Notes: generated by a model from the letters alone, not told the origin. DNA of 64,000 nucleotides from SG8-4 sp964598225 (GCA_964598225.1 CAZRBG010000005.1:101273-165272); one strand, 5' to 3'. Shown: positions 1 through 9,313, counted from the first letter of the stretch. Made by a program: numbers and translations.

Positions 1-1
1 T

Positions 2-1420
2 TATTTGACCGATATGTCGATTGCGATGGCGGGCGAAACGCCGGACGCCGAAAGGTGGCTGACTTATTCGCTCAAGGCGATGCTGACGTTCTATCCGCAT
101 TGGGCTGGGATCGACGGCGGCTGGGCCGAAGGTACGCCTTACGGCTTATGGTACAATAAATTCTACATCCCGGCGTTCGAGAGCCTGCGGCAGCTTGCCG
201 ATTATGACTTGTGGCAGCGCCCCTTCTTCAAGAATGTGCGCTACTTCTTCTTCTATTGCACGGCCAATCACGGCGAGATTCGTCCATTCGGCGATTCTGC
301 CGAGGGCGGCGGGCCCGGCGTCGGCAGAGGCAGCGGATACGCCGAGCTGATGTCCTTCCACGCCCATCGTTACGACGATCCTTACGTCGGTTGGTGGGTC
401 AAACAGATTCCGGGCTACGATGGGCGCAAGGGCGGCTTCGCCGCGCTGCTACATGAGGACGATCTGCCGTCAAAAGTGCCGAACGAACTGCCCAATTCGC
501 GAGTCTTCGAAAGCGTCGGCTGGGCCGGGCTGCACAGCGACGTAACTAAGCCCGAGAGCGATACCTGCATGATTTTCAAGAGCAGCCCTTACGGCAGCGT
601 CTCGCACAGTCACGCCGATCAGAACGCCTTCGCCATCATGAAGGGCGGCACGGCCCTGGCGATACCTTCGGGCTATTACGGCCCTTCTTATGGCAAGCCT
701 CACCACGCCCGGTGGACACGGTCGACCAAAGCCAATAATTGCGTGCTCGTCAACGGCCGGGGACAGGAGATACGCTCGGCCAAGGCAAACGGCAGCATAG
801 TTGATTTCAAAGACGCCGCCGGTTACACGTATGTTGCGGGCGACGCCACGCCGGCATACATGGGCAAGCTCAAAAAGTGCGTTCGCCGGATTCTTTTCCT
901 TCGTCCGGGCCTGTTCCTGCTTCTGGATGAAATCGAGGCGCCGGAGTCAAGTAAATACCAGTGGATGCTGCACGCATTTGAGAAGATGGAAATCAAGGGC
1001 GATAAAGTGTCATCCCGCCGCCGGGGAGCTGCGCTGGATGTCAACCTTGCCTGTTCCGGCGGGCTGAAGCTATCGCAGACGGATAAATTCGACACGCCGT
1101 ACAATTACGGTATCCCGAAACCCTATCACCGGAACAAAGCCAATCACTGGCACGTAACGGCAGAGACGATCAAATCCTCCCGCAAAGCGCGCATTGTCGC
1201 GGTTATGTCGGTTTACGGCCCCGGCGAGCGGTTCGCCCTGCAATTGCAGCACGCAGATGGCTGGCTGGGAGCCAAAGCGACAGGAGACTTTGGCAAAGTC
1301 GAGGGTTGGATTCGCTACGAGCAGACTAACGCCAGTCCGCCGAGCGCGACCGGTGAGGACATAACTTCCAGAACTAACCTGTGGGGCAGAGGCCGCGACG
1401 GCGAAATCTTCAGTTCGTAG
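2..1420 (+). CDS. Heparinase II/III-like polysaccharide lyase, 3' part
   Basis: The reading frame is open to the left edge, so this is the C-terminal ~470 residues of a longer secreted lyase, probably acting on uronic-acid-containing or sulfated polysaccharide by beta-elimination. The visible part begins in the helical toroid domain (a WAEGTPYGLWY stretch, typical of heparinase II-type proteins) and continues into the beta-sandwich half. The strongest marker is HSHADQNAF, about 201 codons after the edge, the conserved heparinase II/III motif that follows the catalytic region. It is followed by a conserved HHARWTRST segment. No anchor is seen at the C-terminus. It converges with lptG, and a repeat lies between them. 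Substrate cannot be told from sequence. Family assignment is firm; subfamily (heparin, alginate or other) is not. Confidence 0.85.
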   Translation, partial: YLTDMSIAMAGETPDAERWLTYSLKAMLTFYPHWAGIDGGWAEGTPYGLWYNKFYIPAFESLRQLADYDLWQRPFFKNVRYFFFYCTANHGEIRPFGDSAEGGGPGVGRGSGYAELMSFHAHRYDDPYVGWWVKQIPGYDGRKGGFAALLHEDDLPSKVPNELPNSRVFESVGWAGLHSDVTKPESDTCMIFKSSPYGSVSHSHADQNAFAIMKGGTALAIPSGYYGPSYGKPHHARWTRSTKANNCVLVNGRGQEIRSAKANGSIVDFKDAAGYTYVAGDATPAYMGKLKKCVRRILFLRPGLFLLLDEIEAPESSKYQWMLHAFEKMEIKGDKVSSRRRGAALDVNLACSGGLKLSQTDKFDTPYNYGIPKPYHRNKANHWHVTAETIKSSRKARIVAVMSVYGPGERFALQLQHADGWLGAKATGDFGKVEGWIRYEQTNASPPSATGEDITSRTNLWGRGRDGEIFSS

Positions 1421-1427
1421 TGACGCC

Positions 1428-1490
1428 GTAAGGCGTTTGCGAGGCCGGGACGGCCTCGAGACACAAGGGCGAGACGCCCTCGCCACGATT
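1428..1490. repeat. Dispersed palindromic repeat (GGCGAGGGCGTC type)
   Basis: Directly after the lyase stop codon lie small inverted arms: GACGCC/GGCGT, GAGGCCGGGACGGCCTC, and GGGCGAGACGCCC flanked by CTCGCCAC. The same GGCGAGGGCGTC...GCCCTTG unit recurs between mltA and the entericidin-like gene near 31,600-31,655. There is no T-run, so it is not a normal terminator, though it could end transcription for both convergent genes. Confidence 0.6.
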
Positions 1491-1518
1491 CCCTCACGGG
1501 CACACTACAAACAGTAGA

Positions 1519-2649
1519 TCACGTTTTCATGGAATCCAGCTCGGTGAAGGCTATCGGCAGGAAGATGAACACCGGCAGCCAGGCCCACAATGCGGGCATC
1601 ACTTTGTTGAAAACCACTTCCGTAGCTACCATCTTACAGGCGAACGTCGTGATGAAGCAGGCTCCTGTGATGCCAAAGCTGATCATCACCGCCGACTTCA
1701 TCGCCTTAGGATCGCGGCAGACCAGAATCGGCAGACTGACCATAAGCATCACCAGGTTTATGATCGGATCGGTAATGCGAAAATGCTTCTGACTGGAAAG
1801 CTGAGCCAGATCCCCGATCTGCGTGCCCTGTCGTTCGAGAGCCGTAAGGTCGGAGAATGAGAGCAGCGTTTTGTGCTCGCTCTTGCGCCGTACGGGGATA
1901 TCTCTGGCGGTTATGTCACTTCTGTAGTAGCGTATCTTTTCGGGCGCCCCACGCACGCCGACTCTCTCTCGGAAACCGTAGGAGCGCAGTTTATCCGTCT
2001 CGTGATCCCGGCTGAAAAGGTTCCACTGGCCGTTATTGTCACTGTCAACGGCCTTTTCCGCAGTGACGCGGCCGGTGACTTCCCATATCCCGGGTCTGTC
2101 CGTCTGTTCGCGGAGCAGGATGGTCGGGCTGTGCAGTGTCGAGGTTCCAACCTCGAATTTCTGAGAGTTTATCAGGGAGCCGTGCTCGTCGCTGATGAAC
2201 CGGACGTCGTACGATTCCTGTCCCGGAAGGTCGTCGTGGCTGCGCACCAGCTTATCGGCCATCGGGGGTATGAGGAATTCCTGGTCGATGATGAGCACGC
2301 CGGTAAGCAGCAGGGCCAAAAATACTATCGGTGCGATTATGCGCTTCAGACTGATGCCAGAGGCCATCACGGCCACGAGTTCGTTAGATCGGACCATCCG
2401 CCCGAAGGAAAATGCCGCCGCTACGGCCGTGATCATCCCGGCGAAGTCGCGGAAATACAGAGCGGAGTTGTAAAAGTAAAATGTAAATACGTTCTTGATG
2501 ACTTCACCGGTATCGAGATCGGCGTGCTCGGTAAACTCATCGAGATTCACGAACAGATCGGTAATTATTCGCAGACCCATCAGCACGCCGAAGGCGATTA
2601 CATAGCCGATGAGAAAATTCTTCGCGACGTATCTGTCCAGTATCTTCAT
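1519..2649 (-). CDS. lptG: LptG-type LPS export permease (YjgP/YjgQ family)
   Basis: Inner-membrane half-transporter of the LptBFG ABC system that extracts lipopolysaccharide and feeds the LptC/A bridge. The frame is open much further upstream, but the start chosen is the ATG of MKILDRY, five bases after the lptF stop, which gives 376 residues, normal for the family. Three N-terminal membrane segments (about residues 12-32, 60-85, 100-120) are followed by a periplasmic beta-jellyroll (about 135-280) and three C-terminal segments ending near residue 370. The first helix ends in the family-typical FVNLDEFTEH-like stretch. Last gene of a surA-lptF-lptG operon. The ATPase LptB is not in the window. 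F and G are assigned by gene order and are hard to separate by sequence alone. Confidence 0.85.
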   Translation of the reverse strand: MKILDRYVAKNFLIGYVIAFGVLMGLRIITDLFVNLDEFTEHADLDTGEVIKNVFTFYFYNSALYFRDFAGMITAVAAAFSFGRMVRSNELVAVMASGISLKRIIAPIVFLALLLTGVLIIDQEFLIPPMADKLVRSHDDLPGQESYDVRFISDEHGSLINSQKFEVGTSTLHSPTILLREQTDRPGIWEVTGRVTAEKAVDSDNNGQWNLFSRDHETDKLRSYGFRERVGVRGAPEKIRYYRSDITARDIPVRRKSEHKTLLSFSDLTALERQGTQIGDLAQLSSQKHFRITDPIINLVMLMVSLPILVCRDPKAMKSAVMISFGITGACFITTFACKMVATEVVFNKVMPALWAWLPVFIFLPIAFTELDSMKT

Positions 2650-2654
2650 AACTC

Positions 2655-4310
2655 TCAGTTTCTCATAAGATGACCGTATATAGCGAAGACGACCAAAGAC
2701 AGAAATCCTAATCCGGCCCACATTATCGCCACACCTGAGAGCATATTCGCCGCTCCCAAATTTTCCGTCACCTGTTTGCCGCTCATGATGCATATTATCA
2801 GCACGGCGGCCGGCACGCAACTGGCACCGAACGCGGTTAGCAGGTGCCCGCCTTTCTTGATTATACCCAGGCCGATGCCGATCAATATCATCGGAACGCA
2901 GCCTATACCGAAGACAAGTCTGGAATGTATCTCGGATTTTATCTCCACAAGCGTCTTGCGGATTTCTCTCCGAAGGGTGCTCTGCTGGTTGGCCAGCATT
3001 GTGCTGGGGTTCAATCCCGACAGCTCCGGCAGCTCCCACGCCAGTTTCCTCGGTCTCAACGAGCCGTTGTTTGAAAGGAGTTTATTCGCTACGTCCGTCA
3101 CGGCCAGCGGCGGTATAAGGCCGCCAATTACATGATTAGGAAACATAGCAACCGATTGTTCCGTTTCTTCCGGCTTGTCTAAAACCATCGTCAGAGTAGG
3201 CGCCAGGATGTCGCCTTCGAGGTCGAGGCTCAGCCAGGCCTTTTCGCACGTCAGGATGCGAGCGGGGCCGTCTCCGTCGGTGTCTTGCTCAATGGCTACG
3301 ACGTTGCCGGTCAGTTCGATTTGATCGTCCCTGATCGTGCTTTGATCGGCGGTGAATTTCACTGAGTCAGGTTCTCCGAGAAGACTGTAGAAATTATTCG
3401 CATCCTCGATGGGCGCCGGAGCCGGATCATGTTTTCGGCCCGAGCCGTTCAGCCTGCTTCGGATGTCCCGGGCCAGGAGCTCAAGCGTAAGTTGCTTATG
3501 AGTATCGCGCGCCATTTTTTCAATCGGATAGAACCGTGCAAGGTCGGCCCGGATGCGTTTCATTTCGCCGATTTTCTTGAATTTTATGTCATCGCCGAGA
3601 AGCGAGCCGAACTCGATCGTAGGGCTGATCCAATCGGCTTTTCCCTCGACCGTCGCGCCTAATGTGCGGGGTTTGTACGCAAGTATGCGCACCTCGTTGA
3701 ATCTTTCATGCGGATCGAATTCTATTTTGGCGGCTTCGGCAGTTGTTATCTCTTCTATATGGCGATAGTCTTTCATCTTGGCTACGATAACTCCTGAGAG
3801 CGTGCTGGCGGCCAGGTCCGTCCGGTCGGCGTAGATGAGATATTTCTCATCCGGCGGCAGGGCGTAATATCTTCTTCGCTGGATATTGCGAAAGAGAATC
3901 TGCTTGGCATCGGCCTTGAGAGATTCCTCGGCCCGGTGGACGAAGACAGGCATTACGTAGAAACTGAGCAGAAGATTTGCAATCGCCACCATGATCGCCA
4001 GCGCCAGGCCCGGATAGACAAGCGTCGGCACGCTTATTCCCGTCGCCCGGCAGGCGTCGAACTCGTTATCGCTGGCGAATCGCCCGTAAACCAGAGCCCC
4101 GGCGAAAAGGGCCGCCATCGGCAGAACAAACGTCAGGGTGATAGGCAGAAAGTAGCCCATCAGGTGTACGACCTGTCGCGAGCCCAGACCGAACTCCTGG
4201 ACCGGCTGGAGAACACTGCCGAGACTCAGGATAAGCGTCAGCCCAACCGCGGCCAGCAGAAAGACCTTGAAAAGCTCTCGAAAAATATACCTGTGTAAAG
4301 TGAAAAGCAT
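2655..4310 (-). CDS. lptF: LptF-type LPS export permease with an enlarged periplasmic domain
   Basis: Partner of the following gene in the LPS extractor. Membrane segments lie near residues 12-34, 52-75 and 98-122, then about 465-485, 488-512 and 522-547. At 551 residues it is about 150-190 longer than ordinary LptF (~360-400). The excess sits in the periplasmic part. Residues about 318-380 there (DDQIELTGNVVAIEQ, then TCEKAWLSLDL) read like beta strands of an LptA/LptC (OstA) unit, and residues 400-445 are a low-complexity stretch. The start codon is an unambiguous ATG nine bases after the surA-like stop. The family call is firm; the LptC-like reading of the insert is inference. Confidence 0.85.
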   Translation of the reverse strand: MLFTLHRYIFRELFKVFLLAAVGLTLILSLGSVLQPVQEFGLGSRQVVHLMGYFLPITLTFVLPMAALFAGALVYGRFASDNEFDACRATGISVPTLVYPGLALAIMVAIANLLLSFYVMPVFVHRAEESLKADAKQILFRNIQRRRYYALPPDEKYLIYADRTDLAASTLSGVIVAKMKDYRHIEEITTAEAAKIEFDPHERFNEVRILAYKPRTLGATVEGKADWISPTIEFGSLLGDDIKFKKIGEMKRIRADLARFYPIEKMARDTHKQLTLELLARDIRSRLNGSGRKHDPAPAPIEDANNFYSLLGEPDSVKFTADQSTIRDDQIELTGNVVAIEQDTDGDGPARILTCEKAWLSLDLEGDILAPTLTMVLDKPEETEQSVAMFPNHVIGGLIPPLAVTDVANKLLSNNGSLRPRKLAWELPELSGLNPSTMLANQQSTLRREIRKTLVEIKSEIHSRLVFGIGCVPMILIGIGLGIIKKGGHLLTAFGASCVPAAVLIICIMSGKQVTENLGAANMLSGVAIMWAGLGFLSLVVFAIYGHLMRN

Positions 4311-4319
4311 CAGGAGTCT

Positions 4320-5792
4320 TTAATCGATATCCAAAACGTCGATATCTTTGACCTTATCGGCGTAAATATGGTGCGTGTATTTGCCGAGCAGCTCTTTGCG
4401 GTATTCGGCCAGCAGGGCGTCTCTCTTTTCGCTCATCATTCTGTTTTTGATCTGCGGCAGCATCTTCTCGTCGTACTCTTTCGGCTTGGCCGGATTCTTC
4501 TCCAGGACCCTCACGACTCGCCATTTCACGCCGTCCCGATAAAAACCTTTCACAGGCCCGACTATCGTATTCGGGTCGGCGGCCCATAACTTATCCCAGA
4601 ATATCGTCTCGCTGCCGGGTTGCGTCGTGAATGCCTTGAGTTCCTTCTCGATCGAGTACTTCTGCTTGACCTGCGCGAAGTCCTTACCCTCATCAAGCTC
4701 GGCTCTGACCTTCCCGGCCTCGGCAAGACTATCACACCATATCGGATCGATCTTGATACTCCTGCTGGTGCCGAACGTCTCCTTATTCTCCTTGAAGTAT
4801 TCCATCATCTGCTGCTTCGTCGGCTCGTTGACGTCTTTGTATATGGCGGACCTAACCTTGCCGAGCAGCAGCCTGTCTTCGTATTCTCTGACCTGCTCGA
4901 TCAGTTCGGGATTCTTGTGCAATCCGAGGGATTTCGCCTCGGCGACCAGCAACGGAATTTGCAGAGCCGCGCCCAGAAACTTTTCGACCACGCTGTCGTT
5001 GGCCGTCTTGGGTCTTCGCGGCGGCACAACATCGCACAGAGAATTGAACCAGTCCTCCAGAGTTATTTTCCCCTCGTCGAAAGTCGCCAGCACAGTCTGC
5101 TTTTCCTCCGGAGTCAACTGGTTCCTGACCTGGCTGTTGAGAATCCACGACTGCCGGCGGGGATATCCGGGGTCATGCAGGAGCCTCCGGTGGACCTTCC
5201 TTACTTTGGGATAGTTTTCTTTCAATTTCTTGACATTTCTCTTTTTGTATATTTGCTGATAGTGCCGACTCCAAAGGGCTCTGGCCTTGTCCCTCTTGAC
5301 CATCTGTTCGGCCTGTGCTCTGTCCAGCTTGGGATCGGACTTCATCTTCGCCTCGATTTCACTCTCGGCTGCCTTTACCTTACCCTCCAGGCGCGTTTGA
5401 ACCAGCAGACTTGCAAGCCTCTTTTGCCTGTAGCGCTTGGCGGTATCCTCTATGCGATCATTCTCGAGCATCCCCTTGGCGCGGGCTTCGAGAATCATCG
5501 CCTTTTCGCCCACCATTTTCACGAGCGTTTCCATCGCATCCGGCGGCGGGGCATCCTCGTCGTAGTAGTCATAATCGTAAGGACGGAGGTCCATCAGCCA
5601 CTGTTTCTCAAGCTCTTCTCTCGTGATGCTATAAGGACCGATTCTGGCGACGACCGCAGATGGCCCCGTACCGGCGCTGACCTCGGGATTCGCGGCCTTT
5701 TCCGCCGTCGCGGCCCAGATCGGAGCGACCACCGTATAAACTACACAAATTGCCGTCAACAAGAACAGCTTACCTGAAAGCAATTTCTTCAT
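4320..5792 (-). CDS. SurA/PrsA-like periplasmic peptidyl-prolyl isomerase
   Basis: Exported folding factor of 490 residues. The start is the ATG of MKKLLSGK, preceded by a weak AAGGGA site; an in-frame upstream start nine codons earlier lacks a better one. A signal peptide (hydrophobic residues 9-27) ends near AAT. Then comes a SurA-like N-terminal region (VVARIGPYSITREELEKQ) and a charged helical middle. A parvulin-type rotamase-like module follows around residues 340-460, containing AGKVRAELDEGKDFAQVKQKYS and a WRVVRVLEK strand. The classic parvulin residues are partly degenerate, so it may act as chaperone rather than isomerase. Placement in front of lptF-lptG fits SurA's known role in folding the outer-membrane LPS machinery; that link is inference. 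Confidence 0.75.
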   Translation of the reverse strand: MKKLLSGKLFLLTAICVVYTVVAPIWAATAEKAANPEVSAGTGPSAVVARIGPYSITREELEKQWLMDLRPYDYDYYDEDAPPPDAMETLVKMVGEKAMILEARAKGMLENDRIEDTAKRYRQKRLASLLVQTRLEGKVKAAESEIEAKMKSDPKLDRAQAEQMVKRDKARALWSRHYQQIYKKRNVKKLKENYPKVRKVHRRLLHDPGYPRRQSWILNSQVRNQLTPEEKQTVLATFDEGKITLEDWFNSLCDVVPPRRPKTANDSVVEKFLGAALQIPLLVAEAKSLGLHKNPELIEQVREYEDRLLLGKVRSAIYKDVNEPTKQQMMEYFKENKETFGTSRSIKIDPIWCDSLAEAGKVRAELDEGKDFAQVKQKYSIEKELKAFTTQPGSETIFWDKLWAADPNTIVGPVKGFYRDGVKWRVVRVLEKNPAKPKEYDEKMLPQIKNRMMSEKRDALLAEYRKELLGKYTHHIYADKVKDIDVLDID

Positions 5793-5918
5793 CTGTATTT
5801 CCCTTTCATCGAGTAACATTCACCTTTTACATCGGCACATTCTATCAATTATGTCCGAACTTTTCCAGCCCCCAAATAGCCGGCCGCAGCGACGCACTTG
5901 TCTTTTTTGCTTTTGCGC

Positions 5919-5947
5919 TTTATGCAAATAGTACAAAGGTCTATAAT
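5919..5947 (+). promoter_or_regulatory. Candidate promoter of the HtrA-like gene
   Basis: A perfect TATAAT -10 lies at 5942-5947, about 40 bases before the chosen ATG. The hexamer 17 bases upstream is TTTATG, a weak -35. The site is in the divergent spacer between the protease and the surA-like operon. Confidence 0.45.
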
Positions 5948-5987
5948 GTCTATTATGGCTCTTATTATTGATAATGAGGTGCAATGT

Positions 5988-7007
5988 ATGTTTGACAAAG
6001 CGACAGGCAATAAAACGGCCCACAGGTATTTCTGCGTATTTGTGCTCCTGTGCATTTGTACACTCGGTTCGGCCGACAGGATCGTTCTCAAAGAGGGGCA
6101 GATAATAACCGGCGATATCCTGGCCGAGAAGCAGACACAGTTGTACGTCGATATCGGCATAACGGTCCTTACCGTTCCAAAGGACAAGGTACTCAAGGTC
6201 GAATACGCCGACGCCGATCAACAAGACGATCCCAACGACGCCGGGGAAAAAGCCGAGATCGGGCCGGCGACAAACAGCGGGCAAACCGATAAGCTCTACA
6301 GAACCGCCGATCTCAAGAAGACCTCCATCGAAAAATGTGTGGAGGCCGTATCCGAATCCGTCGTGAAGATATCCAGCCCGGGCGGCTCGGGTTCCGGCTT
6401 CTTCATCAACGAGCAGGGGTATCTGATTACCAACTATCACGTGATCGAACGGGAAACCAGGATCGAAGTTACAATGTTTCAGAAAGCTCCTAACGGCTTC
6501 GAGAGGAAGAAATTCAAAAAGGTCAGGATCGTAGCCATGAATCCCTTCGTCGATCTGGCCCTGCTGAAGGTTGAGGACCTCGGCGGCACGGAGATCAAGC
6601 CCGCTTTTCTCGGAGATGTGGACCGCATCCGCACGGGTGAGGACGTCTTTGCTATCGGCAGCCCGATGGGCCTTGAAAGGACCGTAACAAACGGTGTCAT
6701 CAGCACAACGAGCCGGGCATTCGAGGGCCTCACCTATATCCAGACCAACGCCGACATCAACCCGGGCAACTCCGGCGGCCCGCTGTTCAACCTGGCCGGA
6801 GAGGTCATCGGCGTGACCAACATGGGCTACATCTTCCTCGGCGGCCTCGGTTTCGCGATTCCAATTAACTACGTCAAGCATTTCATAGAGAACCGCGAGG
6901 CCTTCGCATACGACAAGGACCAGCCCAACACCGGCTACAGATACCTCCAGCCCGATCCGCGGCGCAACATGAACGACCCAAAGTTGGGCAAGAGTCCCGA
7001 AAAGTAG
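5988..7007 (+). CDS. HtrA/DegP-like secreted serine protease without PDZ
   Basis: Trypsin-fold protease of 339 residues. The start is the ATG preceded by GAGGTG at good spacing; 30 further in-frame upstream codons would spoil the signal peptide. Signal peptide about residues 10-28. A short beta module (IVLKEGQIITGDIL...LTVPKDKVLKVEY) follows, a small SH3-like unit common in planctomycete exported proteins. The catalytic triad is intact: His151 in TNYHVI, Asp189 in VDLALLKV and Ser262 in GNSGGP. The sequence stops soon after the protease domain, so the usual PDZ domain is absent. Likely role is envelope protein quality control; the neighbouring surA-like/lpt operon supports this. Confidence 0.88.
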   Translation: MFDKATGNKTAHRYFCVFVLLCICTLGSADRIVLKEGQIITGDILAEKQTQLYVDIGITVLTVPKDKVLKVEYADADQQDDPNDAGEKAEIGPATNSGQTDKLYRTADLKKTSIEKCVEAVSESVVKISSPGGSGSGFFINEQGYLITNYHVIERETRIEVTMFQKAPNGFERKKFKKVRIVAMNPFVDLALLKVEDLGGTEIKPAFLGDVDRIRTGEDVFAIGSPMGLERTVTNGVISTTSRAFEGLTYIQTNADINPGNSGGPLFNLAGEVIGVTNMGYIFLGGLGFAIPINYVKHFIENREAFAYDKDQPNTGYRYLQPDPRRNMNDPKLGKSPEK

Positions 7008-7069
7008 GGTGGGATGTTTGGCACCTTTTAATGTTTAGCTAAGCTTGGTGCAGTAATTCATCGCTTAAT

Positions 7070-7199
7070 CACAAGCATATCAGATTATCAGGAAATCAGG
7101 AAGTGGTTATCAGGGAATCAGGTTACCAGGTTCGATACTCCTTGATAGCCTGTTAATCTGCTATCCTGCTGCCTGCTTCTCTGATTCGCTGATACCCGC
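7070..7199. repeat. Imperfect inverted repeat of the ATCAGG type
   Basis: The left arm has repeated ATCAGG units (TATCAGattATCAGGaaATCAGG). The right arm, read on the other strand, gives TATCAGcgAATCAGagaAGCAGG. The ~120-base dyad fills the convergent gap between the protease and the response-regulator gene. No coding capacity. Confidence 0.6.
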
Positions 7200-7255
7200 C
7201 TTCGCGAAAATGACATTATCGAGCGCGGCTGGCTGTTTTCGCAAAAGAAGCATCC

Positions 7256-7939
7256 CTATTCTTCCCGGAATCTGTAGCCGGCGCCGCGGATGGTCTCGAT
7301 GTAGTCTTTTGCCGGGCCGAGTTTGTGTCTGAGCGACTTGACGTGAGCGTCCACCGTCCTGTCATAGACGATGGAGTTTTCGCCTGATACGGCGTTTATT
7401 ATCTGCGAGCGCGAGAAGACCACGCCCGGCCGCCGGGCCATGAACTCCAGCAGTTTGAACTCGGTGAGCGTCAGAGAGATTCTGCCGCCGCTCACCTTAA
7501 CCTTGTGTCTGGTGCTGTCGATTGTGATGCTGCCTCGTTCGATTTTGCCGCCGGCCTGCTTGCTGTGGCCCCGCCTCAGAATCGCCCGGATTCTGGCGAT
7601 CAGCTCTGTCGGGCTGAACGGCTTGGTTACATAATCGTCGGCGCCCAATTCGAGCCCCACGACCTTGTCGGTCTCCTGTGACTTGGCGCTTAGAATGATA
7701 ATCGGAATATGCGAAGTTTCGTCCTCTTGTTTAAGCATCCGGCATATCTCGAAGCCGTTCGTAACGGGCAGCATGATATCGAGAATAATCAGATCGGGTG
7801 TTTCCCTGCCGGCCAGCTCCAGGCCTGCTTTGCCGTCCAGTGCCGAGACAGCCTCGTATCCGGCCTCGGTAAGATTGTACTCCAGCATTTCAACGATATC
7901 CTGATCGTCCTCGATAATCAGTATCCTGGCTTTGCCCAT
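7256..7939 (-). CDS. PhoB/OmpR-family response regulator
   Basis: Two-domain transcription regulator of 227 residues, the usual length. The receiver domain (1-118) has the acidic pair Asp11/Asp12, phosphoacceptor Asp54 in LDIMLP, switch Ser84 and Lys106 in TKPF. The C-terminal winged helix (about 130-225) has the family signature LTLTEFKLLEFMARRPG and RTVDAHVKSLRHKLG...IRGAGYRF. It begins only 29 bases after thiC with no terminator between, so it is probably read through from the thiC transcript. No histidine kinase gene is adjacent, so it is an orphan here. Its regulon is unknown; PhoB similarity suggests, but does not prove, phosphate or envelope control. Confidence 0.93.
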   Translation of the reverse strand: MGKARILIIEDDQDIVEMLEYNLTEAGYEAVSALDGKAGLELAGRETPDLIILDIMLPVTNGFEICRMLKQEDETSHIPIIILSAKSQETDKVVGLELGADDYVTKPFSPTELIARIRAILRRGHSKQAGGKIERGSITIDSTRHKVKVSGGRISLTLTEFKLLEFMARRPGVVFSRSQIINAVSGENSIVYDRTVDAHVKSLRHKLGPAKDYIETIRGAGYRFREE

Positions 7940-7968
7940 AACGCTGACTCTGCAATACTCGAAGTGGT

Positions 7969-9291
7969 TTATACCTTTGCCGCTCCCTGATTTTTGAACG
8001 TCTCACGGATTTCCTTGTTTATCCTGACGCTGCACCAGGCCTTGCCGCACATCGAGCAATAGTCGGCCGAAGACGGGCCATCGGCGCTGATCTCGCGGCA
8101 GGCCTCGTCGTGCATTCTCTCGGCCGTTTGCGGATCGAGCGACTCGGACAGGTGTGTCTTCCAGTTCAGATCCCTGCGGGCAAGGCTGAGCTTCCTGTCA
8201 CGCTCGGCGGCGCCCGGCAGGGCGCGAGCGATATCGGCGGCGTGTCCGGCGATCTTAGCCGCTATTACGCCGGCGCGGACATCGTCGGCATTGGGCAGGC
8301 CGAGGTGCTCTCTGGGCGTGACGTAGCACAGAAACGATGCTCCGTAGTATGCGGCCGCGGTTCCCCCTATCGCCGATGTGATATGATCGTACCCGGGTGC
8401 CACGTCCGTCGTAAGCGGGCCCAGCACGTAGAACGGCGCGCCGCTGCAAATCTCCTGCTGAAGATCCATATTGTGCTTTATTTGATCGAACGGCACGTGC
8501 CCCGGTCCTTCGACCATAACCTGGCAGCCCTTCTCCTGCGCCCGTCGGGTAAGCTCACCCAGAGTCCTCAGCTCGGCGATTTGGGCCTCGTCGGTGGCGT
8601 CGGCAATTGCACCGGGACGAAGGCCGTCACCCAGTGAGAAGCACACGTCGTACTTTGCGAGTATATCGCACAGCTCATCGAACATCTCGTACAGCGGATT
8701 CTGTCTGTTGTGGTGCAGCATCCACTTGGCAAGCAGCGCCCCGCCCCGGCTGACAATACCCGCCACACGGTTCTCGATCAGGGGCAGATGCTCCTTCAGC
8801 ACGCCCGCGTGAATCGTGAAAAAATCGACGCCTTGTTTGGCCTGCTTCTCGATGATCTCCAGAATCGTGCTTGCCTCAATATCTTCAACGGTTCGATCTT
8901 CGATGACCTGATAGATCGGCACCGTCCCGAAAGGAACCGGACACTGTCCCAGCAATCGCGCGCGGATTTCGTCGAGATTCCCGCCCGTGCTCAGGTCCAT
9001 TATCGCATCGGCGCCGGCATCCAGAGCCGCACGCATCTTTTCGAGTTCGCCCTCGACCGAACTGCGCACGTTGCTCGTGCCGATGTTGGCGTTGACCTTG
9101 GTACTGAGCACCCTGCCTATTCCGGCTGGTTTGAGAGCACCTTTCAGATGAAGCTTATTCGCCGGAATCACCAGCCTGCCCGCTGCCAGTTCGTCACGAA
9201 TGACCTCAGCGTCAACATTCTCGGCTTCAGCAACAGAGTTAACTTCCTCGCTAATTGTCCCGGCTCGTGCAATCTCTATTTGTGTAGCCAT
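7969..9291 (-). CDS. thiC: Phosphomethylpyrimidine synthase ThiC
   Basis: Radical-SAM enzyme that converts aminoimidazole ribotide to hydroxymethylpyrimidine phosphate, the pyrimidine half of thiamine. 440 residues, the short form lacking the ~200-residue N-terminal domain of E. coli ThiC. The C-terminal cluster motif C-x2-C-x4-C is intact (Cys412, Cys415, Cys420). Conserved internal motifs include ALMDLSTGG-like DAIMDLSTGGN, PVPFGTVPIYQ, EGPGHVP and PFYVLGPLTTD. A strong GGAAGATGG site precedes the ATG. Expression should be switched off by thiamine pyrophosphate through the upstream riboswitch and terminator. No other thi genes are in the window. Confidence 0.97.
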   Translation of the reverse strand: MATQIEIARAGTISEEVNSVAEAENVDAEVIRDELAAGRLVIPANKLHLKGALKPAGIGRVLSTKVNANIGTSNVRSSVEGELEKMRAALDAGADAIMDLSTGGNLDEIRARLLGQCPVPFGTVPIYQVIEDRTVEDIEASTILEIIEKQAKQGVDFFTIHAGVLKEHLPLIENRVAGIVSRGGALLAKWMLHHNRQNPLYEMFDELCDILAKYDVCFSLGDGLRPGAIADATDEAQIAELRTLGELTRRAQEKGCQVMVEGPGHVPFDQIKHNMDLQQEICSGAPFYVLGPLTTDVAPGYDHITSAIGGTAAAYYGASFLCYVTPREHLGLPNADDVRAGVIAAKIAGHAADIARALPGAAERDRKLSLARRDLNWKTHLSESLDPQTAERMHDEACREISADGPSSADYCSMCGKAWCSVRINKEIRETFKNQGAAKV

Positions 9292-9313
9292 GATTCCATC
9301 TTCCGTTCAAAAT

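Noticed and set aside
1519..3039. Long 506-codon version of lptG
   Set aside because: The extra N-terminal 130 codons overlap lptF and encode no membrane segment; the start at 2,649 gives normal family length.
4620..5777. 385-codon plus-strand frame opposite the surA-like gene
   Set aside because: Lies wholly inside the opposite-strand gene with signal peptide and operon context; composition is that of a complement frame.
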